From the NCBI RefSeq assembly GCF_009669305.1, contig NZ_SADB01000010.1:124001-188000 (forward strand): a DNA stretch of 64,000 bases, written 5' to 3'. Shown piece after piece: positions 1 to 9,900 of this stretch. A program made the position numbers and the translations under genes. The DNA is from Ancylomarina sp. 16SWW S1-10-2. GTDB lineage: Bacteria > Bacteroidota > Bacteroidia > Bacteroidales > Marinifilaceae. Every line of letters begins with the position of its first letter. Positions within the stretch are counted from its first letter, which is position 1. The notes under the pieces were generated by a model. That model ran no database searches. It was not told the DNA's origin and was given only the letters and a program-made list of their open reading frames with translations.

Positions 1-2
1 GC

Positions 3-2291
3 CGATTGGTTGTTGATCGATTGGAGAATAAGGAAATTGAAATTAATTACGAGAAAATTATTTTTGCTGGTTTTAACGCCTTAAACAGGTGTGAAAAGGA
101 TATTTTCACTTGCCTAAAGGAAAGAAATCAAGCTGAGTTTTATTGGGATTACGATGAGACATATGTGAAAAATCCCTATCACGAAGCAGGTTTGTTTATG
201 CGTGAAAATTTAAGGAATTATCCAGCACCTAAGAGTCAAATATCATTTAAAAATATTGTTGTTGAAAGACCAGCCATTGAGTTTATTTCACTCTCATCAG
301 AAGTGGGACAGGCTAAGTTTGCTCATAAGTATTTGAAGGAATATGCCGAGCAAAAAGAGGTGAGTCTCGAGGAAACAGCCGTTATATTGGCCGATGAAGA
401 ATTGCTTTTGCCAGTGTTAAATTCTATCCCCAAAAATGTTGAGCATGTGAATGTAACCATGGGATATCCTGCAAAGAATACGCCTGTGGCTAGTTTGTTA
501 GGTTTGATTATTGAGTTACAAAAAGGTGGACGTAAGCAAGGAGCTGAATTTATTTTTCATCATAAGCAGGTTCTGGCACTTTTGAATCATCAATATTTAA
601 ATGCCATTAATCCTGAGTTGGCAGAACGTTTAGCTCAGCAAATTATAAAGAGTAATTGGGTATATGTTAATCGCAAAATATTGGTTGGCGATCCTGTGTT
701 AGAAAAACTATTTGTGCCCTTAAAATCTGTAGAACAGGTTTCATCATATTTGCTTGATTTACTACAGGCTATTTATAAGAACTTAGATGTAGATAAGGAA
801 GATGAGGGAAGGTTAGATAAAATTGAACGAGAATATATTTACCATCTATTTTTAGCCATTAAACGATTGACTGGTTTGTTGGGTCAGCATAAGATTGATA
901 TTAAAATAGATACTTTTTATCGTCTTTTGGATAAAATGATTCAATCTTTGAGTATTCCCTTTGAAGGAGAACCGTTGGCTGGTTTACAAGTAATGGGAAT
1001 CTTAGAAACTCGATTGCTCGATTTTAAAAGAATCATTGTTTTGTCTATGAATGAGGGTAAGTTGCCTAAAACGGGGACTTCAAATTCATTTGTTCCTTAC
1101 CATTTGCGTCAAGGTTTTGGTATGCCTACCATCGATCATCAGGATGCTATTTTTGCCTATTATTTCTATCGTTTGATTCAGAGACCCGAGGAAATTAAAT
1201 TATTGTATAGTACACAAAGTGATGGAATTCGAACTGGAGAAATGAGTCGATTCCTTTATCAATTAAAATACGAGTCGGTATTTAAAATCGAGGAAACACA
1301 CCCATCGCACGAGATTGTTATTACCAATGCTAATCCTATTAGTATCGCGAAAAATGAAAGAATATTAAAGCAGTTAAATGAGTATTGTGGTAACGGTAAG
1401 CGTAGCTTTTCACCTTCAGCTTTAAACTCGTATATGGGTTGTAGTTTGAGATTCTACTACCGATATATGGCTGGAATGAGAGAGCCAGATACCATTCTCG
1501 AAGAGATTGATCCGCCTATGTTTGGAAATCTATTTCACCAGACAATGGAAAGACTGTATGAGCCTTTTGTTGGTAAGACAATTAGTAAGGTTGATCTTGA
1601 AGAGTTGAGAAAAAATAAAAAAGTACAAATTAAAGTTTTGGAAGATACTTTTAAAGAGCTTTATTTCAATTTAGATAAGGATAAATCGGTAGAAGTAAGT
1701 GGTAGAAATCGGCTGATATTTGATATTATTTTAAAATTTATTGACCGTTTATTAAAGGTTGATTCTGACTTTGCGCCATTTAAGATGATTGCTGTTGAGG
1801 GACGATATAATATCCAAATTCCTTTAAAATCGGATGGGAGAAAAATTAATATTGCTGGAATAATTGATAGGGTTGATCAAGTTGATAATACGGTTCGGGT
1901 GATTGATTATAAAACAGGAGCAGCCGAGCTTGTTTTTAAGGATATTGAATCTTTATTTGACTCGGAAAATAAAAAAAGAAATAAAGCTGCGTTTCAGACT
2001 TTATTATATTGTTTGTTTTATGATATGAAGCACGGCGATGATTTGGCTATTTCACCCAATGTATATGGATTGAAAACGATCTTTAATTCGAAATTTTCAT
2101 GTGTTCTTGAGAAAAAGGAGGGAAGAGCTAAAGGTATTCCTGTGGGAAATTATTTGGCGTACAAGAAGGAGTTTTTAGATGCTTGTACTGATCTTATAGA
2201 AGAAATTTTTAATCCAGATATTCCATTCACACAGGTTGAGGATGTTGATGTTTGTAGAAATTGCCCTTATATTGAGCTTTGTCACAGATAA
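3..2291 (+). CDS. PD-(D/E)XK nuclease family protein, AddB-like (5' end outside window)
   Basis: The frame is open from the left edge, so this is the C-terminal ~760 residues of a longer protein; AddB-type proteins usually run to about 1000 residues. The last third carries a RecB-type nuclease core with the motif GIIDRVDQ...VRVIDYKTG (about bases 1855-1920), giving the Asp and the D-Y-K catalytic residues. One Cys lies before the nuclease domain (MGCSLRFYYRYMAG, about base 1440) and three lie at the extreme C-terminus (CRNCPYIELC). This spacing matches the 4Fe-4S staple of AddB nucleases. The role would be DNA end resection in recombinational repair, with an AddA partner probably upstream and not visible. 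The assignment to AddB rather than another Fe-S RecB-like nuclease rests on this layout. Confidence 0.85.
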   Translation, partial: RLVVDRLENKEIEINYEKIIFAGFNALNRCEKDIFTCLKERNQAEFYWDYDETYVKNPYHEAGLFMRENLRNYPAPKSQISFKNIVVERPAIEFISLSSEVGQAKFAHKYLKEYAEQKEVSLEETAVILADEELLLPVLNSIPKNVEHVNVTMGYPAKNTPVASLLGLIIELQKGGRKQGAEFIFHHKQVLALLNHQYLNAINPELAERLAQQIIKSNWVYVNRKILVGDPVLEKLFVPLKSVEQVSSYLLDLLQAIYKNLDVDKEDEGRLDKIEREYIYHLFLAIKRLTGLLGQHKIDIKIDTFYRLLDKMIQSLSIPFEGEPLAGLQVMGILETRLLDFKRIIVLSMNEGKLPKTGTSNSFVPYHLRQGFGMPTIDHQDAIFAYYFYRLIQRPEEIKLLYSTQSDGIRTGEMSRFLYQLKYESVFKIEETHPSHEIVITNANPISIAKNERILKQLNEYCGNGKRSFSPSALNSYMGCSLRFYYRYMAGMREPDTILEEIDPPMFGNLFHQTMERLYEPFVGKTISKVDLEELRKNKKVQIKVLEDTFKELYFNLDKDKSVEVSGRNRLIFDIILKFIDRLLKVDSDFAPFKMIAVEGRYNIQIPLKSDGRKINIAGIIDRVDQVDNTVRVIDYKTGAAELVFKDIESLFDSENKKRNKAAFQTLLYCLFYDMKHGDDLAISPNVYGLKTIFNSKFSCVLEKKEGRAKGIPVGNYLAYKKEFLDACTDLIEEIFNPDIPFTQVEDVDVCRNCPYIELCHR

Positions 2292-2320
2292 ATTTTCTTG
2301 ATATTTTAAACGATTAGATC

Positions 2321-4258
2321 ATGCGTCGCATCATATTAATTAGTCTTCTTTTGAGTTTTGTTCTGTGTTTATCGGCACAGAAAAAATATACTTCAGAGAA
2401 CAAAAGAGCCATTAAGTTTTATCAAAAAGCTCAAGAATATAATAATTTGAGAAATCTAGATGAGGCCTTATCTTCTTTATCAAAAGCCTTGGAACGCGAT
2501 AATCAATTTATGGAAGCTCTCCTTTTTTCTGCTGATTTGTATAGTGACAAAAGAGATGATCAAAATATGATTAAGATGTACGAGCGAGCAATCGCTGTTA
2601 ATCCTGATTTTTTCCCTAACGCATCGTTCAATTTGGCTAATGCCTATTTTAAAGATGGAAAGTATGTGAAGGCATCTGAAACCTATCAAGCTTTTTTAAT
2701 CTTAGATAAAATATCAGCTAGAAATCGAAATAAGAGTTTACATAAATTAAAATGCTGTGAGTTTGCTTTGGAGGCTTTGAAAAATCCAGAAGAATTGAAA
2801 GCTATAAATGTGAGTGATTCTATAAACACTGAGGCCGATGAATATTGGCCAAGCCTTACCGCTGATGAGCAAACCTTAATTTTCACACGCTTAATTCCAA
2901 CGGGAAGAATCGGTCGGGATAAGAAAGAAATATTCCAAGAAGATTTATGGTATTCTGAGAATGAGAATGATACTTGGTCAGGTTCTAAAGTGTTATCAGA
3001 TATAATTAATACCGGAAGGAATGAGGGAGCTCAATCTGTTACTGCCGATGGACGATATATGTATTTTACGACCAATGCAAGAGAGAATAGTAGAGGGCGG
3101 TGTGATATTTTTTATTCTAAAAAAGTAGGTGATACCTGGTCTAAACCTATAAATTGTGGTCCTAATGTGAATACAAAATATTGGGAAGCTCAGCCAAGTA
3201 TTTCTTCTGATGGTAGAAGCCTTTATTTTGTGAGTAATCGCAAATCTGGCAAAGGAAAAATGGACATTTGGAAATCGAATTTGATTGAAATTTTAGATGA
3301 TGGAAGACAGCGATGGTCTAAGGCCGAAAATTTAGATATTAACACAACTGAAAATGAGATGTCGCCTTTTATTCATGCAAGTAATGATTATTTTGTGTAC
3401 GCTTCTGATGGATTAGTTGGAATGGGAGGCTACGATTTATATCAAATAAGTAGATTATCTGATGGAAGTTGGTCTGAGCCTAAAAATTTATCTTATCCTA
3501 TTAATACGCATAAGGATGAAATTGGTTTAATCATTAATGCCAAAGGTGATAAAGGTTATTTCTCATCGGATAGAGTGGCAGCCAAAGGGCGTGATATATT
3601 TGAATTTGAAATGCCCTTAGAATTGCAACCTCCTAAGGTTAATTATCTTAAGGGCTATGTTCTTGATAGTAGAACAAAGAAACCATTGGAGGCTTCTTTA
3701 ATTGTTCTTAATTTAGAATCACGGGATACGGTTGCTTACTCAAAATCGGATAAAAAATTGGGTTCTTATCTAGTTTGTTTGCCTGAAGGGAAAGATTATT
3801 TATTTCATGCTGAGGCAGATGGCTATTTGTTCTATTCCGATCATTTTCAAATGAAAGAGCGAGTTGATAAGCAAGCTCAAAAGAAGGATATTGCTTTAAA
3901 GGCAATTCAAATTGGAGAAAAAGTTGTACTTAAAAATATCTTTTTTGAAACAAATTCTTGGGAAATAAAGCAAGAGTCGGAAAGTGAACTCAACAGCCTT
4001 TATGAATTTCTTATTTTAAATAAAAGTATCAGCATCGAAATTTCTGGTCATACGGATAATACAGGATCTGAATCTAATAATAAAACTTTATCAGAAAATA
4101 GAGCAAAAGCAGTTTACACCGCTTTAATTGGAAGAGGAGTACCAGAAAATCGTTTGACATATAAAGGCTGTGCTGCAACTAATCCAATTAGTGATAATAC
4201 AAGTGAAAAAGGAAAGGCGATGAACCGTAGAACAGAGTTTAAAGTCATAAAGAAATAA
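2321..4258 (+). CDS. TPR / PD40 propeller / OmpA C-terminal domain envelope protein
   Basis: Predicted to be exported and anchored to peptidoglycan. A signal peptide ends near LCLSAQ (about residue 20), followed by TPR-like helices (residues 30-150). WD40-like PD40 strands with repeated S-x-DG motifs follow (SLTADEQTLIFT, SVTADGRYMYFTT, SISSDGRSLYFVS; about residues 170-430). A short carboxypeptidase-regulatory-like beta domain (LKGYVLDSRTKKPLEA) comes next, and then an OmpA domain with the peptidoglycan-binding motif ISGHTDNTGS...LSENRAKAV near the end. The order TPR-propeller-CRD-OmpA is that of PorE (PG1058), a type IX secretion component, but Bacteroidota carry many paralogues with this order and the neighbours here do not support a secretion role. 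It starts 29 bases after the nuclease gene and may share its transcript. Confidence 0.85.
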   Translation: MRRIILISLLLSFVLCLSAQKKYTSENKRAIKFYQKAQEYNNLRNLDEALSSLSKALERDNQFMEALLFSADLYSDKRDDQNMIKMYERAIAVNPDFFPNASFNLANAYFKDGKYVKASETYQAFLILDKISARNRNKSLHKLKCCEFALEALKNPEELKAINVSDSINTEADEYWPSLTADEQTLIFTRLIPTGRIGRDKKEIFQEDLWYSENENDTWSGSKVLSDIINTGRNEGAQSVTADGRYMYFTTNARENSRGRCDIFYSKKVGDTWSKPINCGPNVNTKYWEAQPSISSDGRSLYFVSNRKSGKGKMDIWKSNLIEILDDGRQRWSKAENLDINTTENEMSPFIHASNDYFVYASDGLVGMGGYDLYQISRLSDGSWSEPKNLSYPINTHKDEIGLIINAKGDKGYFSSDRVAAKGRDIFEFEMPLELQPPKVNYLKGYVLDSRTKKPLEASLIVLNLESRDTVAYSKSDKKLGSYLVCLPEGKDYLFHAEADGYLFYSDHFQMKERVDKQAQKKDIALKAIQIGEKVVLKNIFFETNSWEIKQESESELNSLYEFLILNKSISIEISGHTDNTGSESNNKTLSENRAKAVYTALIGRGVPENRLTYKGCAATNPISDNTSEKGKAMNRRTEFKVIKK

Positions 4259-4457
4259 TAATTAGTGCCTAAAGTATTTAGAGAGTCTTAAGTACTTATA
4301 AATGAATTTCGCAGTTCGTAAATTAAGAATAGTGTTAAGCTAATAACGTGTTTTATCATTTAAAAATTAAAACAAATAGGCATTAACTTTAAGTACGTTT
4401 AAATTGTTTATCCGCTTAAAAAAGAATCAAAAAATACACCTTAAAATAATAGAAGTT

Positions 4458-5588
4458 ATGCAAGCTATATATTTAGATTATAATGCCACAACACCTATCG
4501 CAAAAGAAGTGGCTGATGAGATGAAACCTTATTTGTATGATTATTTTGGGAATCCTTCCAGTTCTCATATTTATGGTAGAGCTTGTAAAAAAGCGGTTGA
4601 TAAGGGACGTAAACAGTTGGCAGCTTTGCTTAATTGTGACGTTTCGGAAGTGATTTTTACGAGTGGTGGAACAGAGTCGAATAATTATGCCATTAAAGGT
4701 TATGCATTCGCTAATAAAAGTAAAGGGAATCATATTATAACGACTAGTATTGAGCATCCTGCGGTTAGTGAGGTGTGTAAGTATTTAGAATCAGAGGGAT
4801 TTGAAGTTACATATTTACCTGTTGATGGCACAGGACGTGTTCAAGTTGCAGATGTAGAGGCGGCAATTCGTCCAGAAACAATTTTAATTTCGGTGATGTA
4901 TGCCAATAACGAGGTGGGAACGCTTCAACCTATCTCTGAGATAAGTGAATTGGCTAAAAAGCATGGCATTGCAGTTCATTCCGATTGTTCCCAAGCCGTA
5001 GGAAAAGTCCCTGTTGATATTCAAAAAATGGGTGTTGATTTGCTGACTGTTGCAGGTCATAAATTTTATGGACCTAAAGGAATTGGAGCTTTGTATATAG
5101 GCAAGGGGATTAAGCTACAAAAATTGATTCATGGTGCTGATCACGAAAATAACCTAAGAGCAGGAACCGAGAATGTTTTGGAAATTGTGGGTTTAGGTAG
5201 AGCTGCTAAATTAGCTAAAGCGAATTTGGAAACGAGTTTCGTCCACGATAAATCTTTAGTTAATCGTTTAAAAGAAGCTTTATCAATTCTCGATGATATC
5301 CAGTTTAATGGAAATAAGGATTTCTGTTTACCTAATACGCTGAGTGTATCCTTTAAAAATATTGAAGCTAATACGCTTCTTGCAAACTTGCCACACGTTG
5401 CCGCATCAGCTGGTGCAGCTTGTCATACCGATTCAATTTCGGTATCAGCAACCTTGGCAGCCATGAATTTAGATAAAGCTTATGCCATGGGAACTATTCG
5501 TTTTTCAGTGGGTAAATATAATACTGAAGATGAAATCGATCAGGCTGCAGAAGCAATTATTGAAGCCGTTAATAAATTAAGAGTATAA
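4458..5588 (+). CDS. Cysteine desulfurase family protein (NifS/IscS fold, selenocysteine-lyase-like active site)
   Basis: PLP-dependent class V aminotransferase-fold enzyme of 376 residues that would remove sulfur (or selenium) from cysteine (or selenocysteine). Visible motifs are the N-terminal YLDYNATTPIA, the cofactor stretch TSGGTESNN, and the PLP lysine in VAGHKFYGPKG. The catalytic Cys sits in AGAACHTD near residue 330. The GAACH(S/T)D context resembles vertebrate selenocysteine lyase more than the SSGSACTS loop of IscS, so the substrate is uncertain. The start is the ATG before QAIYLDYNATTP. The frame stays open 54 bases further upstream to a TTG, but that extension looks non-coding. 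One base separates it from the downstream methyltransferase gene, so the two are co-transcribed. Confidence 0.88.
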   Translation: MQAIYLDYNATTPIAKEVADEMKPYLYDYFGNPSSSHIYGRACKKAVDKGRKQLAALLNCDVSEVIFTSGGTESNNYAIKGYAFANKSKGNHIITTSIEHPAVSEVCKYLESEGFEVTYLPVDGTGRVQVADVEAAIRPETILISVMYANNEVGTLQPISEISELAKKHGIAVHSDCSQAVGKVPVDIQKMGVDLLTVAGHKFYGPKGIGALYIGKGIKLQKLIHGADHENNLRAGTENVLEIVGLGRAAKLAKANLETSFVHDKSLVNRLKEALSILDDIQFNGNKDFCLPNTLSVSFKNIEANTLLANLPHVAASAGAACHTDSISVSATLAAMNLDKAYAMGTIRFSVGKYNTEDEIDQAAEAIIEAVNKLRV

Positions 5589-5589
5589 A

Positions 5590-6210
5590 ATGGGAAATGC
5601 ACAAAGTGAAATGTGGGACAAACGTTATTCAAATGAAAACTTTGTTTATGGCATACATCCCAATGAGTTTTTCAAGGAAGAACTTATGAAGTTGGATATT
5701 GGTCGTGTATTGCTACCTGCCGAGGGAGAAGGTCGAAATGCTGTTTTTGCAGCAAGTCAATTGTGGGAAGTTGTTGCTTTTGACCTAAGCAATGAAGGCC
5801 GATTGAAAGCTCTCAATTTGGCAAAAGAGAATAACGTAAAAATTGATTATGAGGTAGCTTGTTTCGAGAGTTTTAAAGCTGAAAAAGAAAGCTTCGACTG
5901 TATTGCTCTTATTTATGCTCATGTGCCAGAAGCCAAAAGGCAGGAATATCATCGTATTATGAGCGAGTATTTAAAGCCAGGTGGTGTTTTAATCCTAGAA
6001 GGATTTTCTAAAGAACAATTGGGTAGGGAATCTGGAGGTCCTGGAAAATTGGAAATTCTTTATTCAACAGAGAATCTAATTGATGATTTTTCAGATTTGG
6101 AAACCTTGAGTCTTCAAGAGGTGGAAGTTGAACTTTCTGAGGGTGTCTTTCATCAAGGATTAGCTTCTGTGATTAGATATGTAGGCAAGAAACCTATTAA
6201 GACAAAATAG
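5590..6210 (+). CDS. Class I SAM-dependent methyltransferase
   Basis: Small cytosolic methyltransferase of 206 residues. The N-terminus (MWDKRYS..NFVYGIHPNEFF) resembles TehB/thiopurine-methyltransferase-like proteins. Motif I is LLPAEGEGRNAVFAA (residues 40-54), followed by an acidic AFDLS after strand 2 that would bind the ribose of SAM, and a post-motif region LKPGGVLILEGFSKEQLG. The substrate cannot be read from the sequence. It begins one base after the stop of the cysteine desulfurase-like gene. That coupling suggests a role in handling sulfur, selenium or a toxic chalcogen, but this is inference only. Confidence 0.82.
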   Translation: MGNAQSEMWDKRYSNENFVYGIHPNEFFKEELMKLDIGRVLLPAEGEGRNAVFAASQLWEVVAFDLSNEGRLKALNLAKENNVKIDYEVACFESFKAEKESFDCIALIYAHVPEAKRQEYHRIMSEYLKPGGVLILEGFSKEQLGRESGGPGKLEILYSTENLIDDFSDLETLSLQEVEVELSEGVFHQGLASVIRYVGKKPIKTK

Positions 6211-6596
6211 AACTGCATAATGAGCAAGCCTAAATATTTTATTAGCTTGTTTTGCTTGGATGAACAAAAGATATCTTCTTATAGATGAATTCTTTTGAGT
6301 TGCTTTGAATCTTGTACAGAATGAGATATGTAATTTATTCTCTTTATATGTGTTAGATGCTTTATATTTGTATTGTTTCGATCTTAAATAGAGAAATGAA
6401 TAGGGGGGCGAATCGAAATAAACTTCACTTTTGTCACACCATACATATATAGTTTCTAAATTATTTTTTTTAAAAGGCTGCCAAATGTCATTTTTATTTA
6501 CTATAATTCCATGTTTACATCCTTATTTACAGCCTAAGGTATTGTTATTTAGTATTTTGTAAGAATGATATTCGAAAATGAACATTGTTAATTTAT

Positions 6597-6617
6597 GTTA
6601 AGTTTGATAAACTTGAC
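6597..6617. promoter_or_regulatory. Operator-like inverted repeat
   Basis: Two 9-base arms, GTTAAGTTT and AAACTTGAC, are separated by GAT and match as an inverted repeat with one mismatch. A further AAACTTGAC copy follows at once as a direct repeat, giving a compact symmetrical site in otherwise plain AT-rich DNA about 300 bases upstream of the GH3 fusion gene. No regulator is identifiable. Confidence 0.3.
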
Positions 6618-6783
6618 AAACTTGACACTTGGATATGATGTGCTTATCGAATACATTTACATTAATAGAGTACAGAAGAGGTGTAGTTTCCTTTTTGTCT
6701 CGGGCATCTTTTAAGATGTTAGTTTTCATATTAATACTTGTATCTTTTGATCGAGTTTTGAATATGGTTTAGTTGTAAGTAAT

Positions 6784-6813
6784 AAAAAAAGGGGCCGTCA
6801 ACCCCTTTTTTTT
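6784..6813 (+). terminator. Rho-independent terminator, orphan position
   Basis: A run of A, then GGGG, a loop CCGTCAA, then CCCC and eight T. The A-run and T-run extend the stem, so it could act on both strands. It lies about 100 bases before the GH3 fusion gene and does not directly follow any recognised gene. Confidence 0.7.
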
Positions 6814-6915
6814 ATTTTCAATATTATTCTCCACATTCCTATTTTATTCTAATTGGGATTTCTATTTTTGTTAGACTCTACTAAAAATAGATAGATTGTA
6901 AATTCTTTTTTTCAT

Positions 6916-9900
6916 ATGACTATAAATATTTCAAACTTAAAGCTTACTGTTTTAGTCGCTTTTTGTTTTCTAAGCTTATCAGGTATTGCCCAATCCAATT
7001 TTGTAAATTCACAGTCTCTAGATTCAATGTTCGAAACAGATTCTGCTTGGGCTGACTCTATAATGTCGGGAATGAATCAAGATCAGCGAATTGCACAGTT
7101 ATTTATGGTTGCCGCATATTCAAATAAGACTTCGGCAGAGGAAAAAAAGATATTAAATCTGATAGAGAACTATGAAATTGGAGGATTAATCTTTTTTCAG
7201 GGAACACCTCAAGAGCAGATTCGCTTGACCAATTTATATCAGAGTAAGTCAAAATTGCCTTTGTGGATTGGAATAGATGCTGAGTATGGATTAGGCGCTC
7301 GGCTAAAGCAAACCATAAAATATCCACAGCAGATTACTTTAGGTGCCGTTCAAGATACTAGTTTGCTTTTTCAGTTAGGAGAAGAGATGGCGCAAGAATG
7401 TCGACGAATGGGAATACATGTTAATTTTGCTCCCGTTTTAGATGTTAATAGTAATCCGAAAAATCCAGTCATTAATTCTCGCTCTTATGGAGAAGGCAAA
7501 GAGAATGTAGCTGAAAAAGGAACTTCTTTTACTTTAGGAATGCAAAGTGGTGGTGTTGTTGCCGTGGGAAAACATTTTCCAGGCCATGGAGATACCGATA
7601 CGGATTCGCATCAAGATTTACCAATTGTAGATCGTTCAAGGGAAGAACTTAATGATGTGGAATTGTATCCTTTTAAAGAATTGATTAAAGCAGGAATTGG
7701 CGGAGTTATGGTTGCGCACCTTCATGTTCCAGCACTTGATAGAAAAGCAAAAGTTTCAACACTTTCTCAACCTATTGTTACTGGATTATTAAAAAATGAG
7801 TTGGGCTTTAAAGGTTTAGTTTTTACAGATGCTCTAAATATGAAAGGTGTTCGTAAATATTATAAACCAGGGGAGGTTGATGCTAAAGCAGCTATTGCAG
7901 GAAACGATGTGCTGTTATTTTCGGAGGATGTCCCCAAAGCGATTAACGAAATCAAAAAAGCCATTGCAAAAGGCGATTTATCGCAGGAAAGAATCGACGA
8001 AGCCTGTTTGAAAATACTTAAAACAAAATATTGGTTGGGTTTAAATCAATATAAACCTGTTTCTTCAGAACGTTTGTGGTCCGATGTAAATACGCAGCAT
8101 GGGCGAGTTCTAAGACGTCAATTGATTGAGAATGCAATAACTGTTGTGAGTAATAAGGATAGTTTGTTACCTCTTAAGTGTTTAGATACTCTACGTATCG
8201 CGTCTATTGCTATGGGAGCAAAGAAACGGAACCATTTTCAAGAATATTTGGGGCGTTATACCAATATCGATTTTTATCAGATTGATAAGAATGCCACGCA
8301 AGAACAGTACAATACGCTATTGAAAAATTTGGATGCCTACAATTTAGTTATTGTTAGTAAGCATGATAGTAATCTAAGTGCATCTAAGAGGTTTGGAGTA
8401 ACAGATCAGACTATTGATTTTTTAAATAGTCTATCGAAATATAAGAAGGTCGTTTTTGATTTGTTTGCAAGTCCGTATGCTCTTGATTTTTATAAAAGAT
8501 TGGATAGGTTAGAGGCAAGTCTTGTTTCTTATGAAGATAATGTGGAAACTCAAATTGCATCAGCTCAAATTATATTTGGGGGAATTGGTGCTAAGGGACG
8601 TTTGCCTGTATCAGTTAATAAAGCTATTCCCGAAGGAACTGGTTTCTATACGGAGAAGAATAGATTAGGTTACGCTTTTCCAGAACAAACGGGATTTGAT
8701 CGTTCTGAATTATTAATAATTGATTCTCTAGCTCAGGATGCAATTAAGGAGAAGGCTACGCCAGGTTGCCAAGTTTTAATTGCTCATAAGGGACGTATCA
8801 TTTATAATAAGGCTTATGGATATCATACCTACAATAAAAAGGTGAATGTAAAAACCACTGACTTATATGATTTGGCATCGGTGACAAAAGTGGCAGCTTC
8901 TTTGCCCATATTAATACAGTTGGTTGATGAGGGCAAAATTAATATTGATGGTCAGTTGGGAAATTATTTATCTGAGGCTAAGGGCACGAATAAGGATACC
9001 TTAGTTTTGCGTAAAATATTAGCTCATGAAGCAAGACTTTTGCCTTGGAAACCATTCCATAGAGAGGCTGTGGATACGCTCCATCTCCGAAGAGATTTGT
9101 TTAGTCGTGATTCGTCTAGATTATATCAAATGAAGCTTGGCGAACATCTTTATGCCAATAAGAATTACAAATTTAAAAAGTCACTTTTTAATACTAGAGC
9201 TTCAAAGAATTACCCTGTTCAGGTTGCAACGAATATGTATGTGAAAAAAGGTTTTAATGATACGATATTTAACCAAATATTAGCAACTGACTTTAGAGAA
9301 GATAGTGGTTATAAGTACAGCGATTTAGGTTTTATTCTATTTAAGAGAATGTTTGATGAGCTACTTCCTTGCGATATGGAAAGCTATATCAAGAAAAATA
9401 TTTATCGTAAAATTGGTGCAGGAACAATGAGTTATCATCCTCGTCAGCGATTTAGCTTGTCTCGAATAATACCTACTCAGTTTGATCATTTTTTTCGTAA
9501 GCAGCTTATAGATGGCTACGTGCAAGATCCAACAGCTGCTCTATTGGGTGGTGTTTCAGGTCATGCCGGAATCTTTAGTGATGCAACAGATCTTGCTAAG
9601 TTGATGCAGATGTATTTACAAAAAGGGACTTATGGCGGTGTGCGATTTTTTCAGGCAGAAACCTTAGCCAAATTTACCTCGCGAGCTTATCCCGAAGGAG
9701 AGAACAGAAGAGGTATAGGTTTTGATAAGCCCTTTTTGGATAATACTGATACTAATGGACCAACAACGACCAAAGCTTCAGCTAATAGCTACGGACATAC
9801 AGGTTATACAGGAACGATGGTTTGGGTCGATCCTGATTATGAATTGATTTACGTCTTTCTTTCAAATCGTGTCTATCCTGATGATTGGAACACCAAACTT

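Larger units (their letters stand above)
6211..6915. other. 705-base gap with no protein gene; several small inverted repeats
   Basis: No open frame here has coding character. The gap holds a 9+9 inverted repeat at 6597-6617, a perfect CATCTT-TT-AAGATG hairpin at 6705-6718, a weak -7-like box TATCTTTT at 6741-6748 and a strong terminator-like hairpin at 6784-6813. The terminator lies about 570 bases from the end of the preceding gene, so either the methyltransferase mRNA has a very long tail or a small transcript ends here. Confidence 0.5.

Noticed and set aside
2321-4258. Firm assignment as PorE of the type IX secretion system
   Set aside because: The domain order matches, but paralogues with the same order are common and no other secretion gene is in the window.
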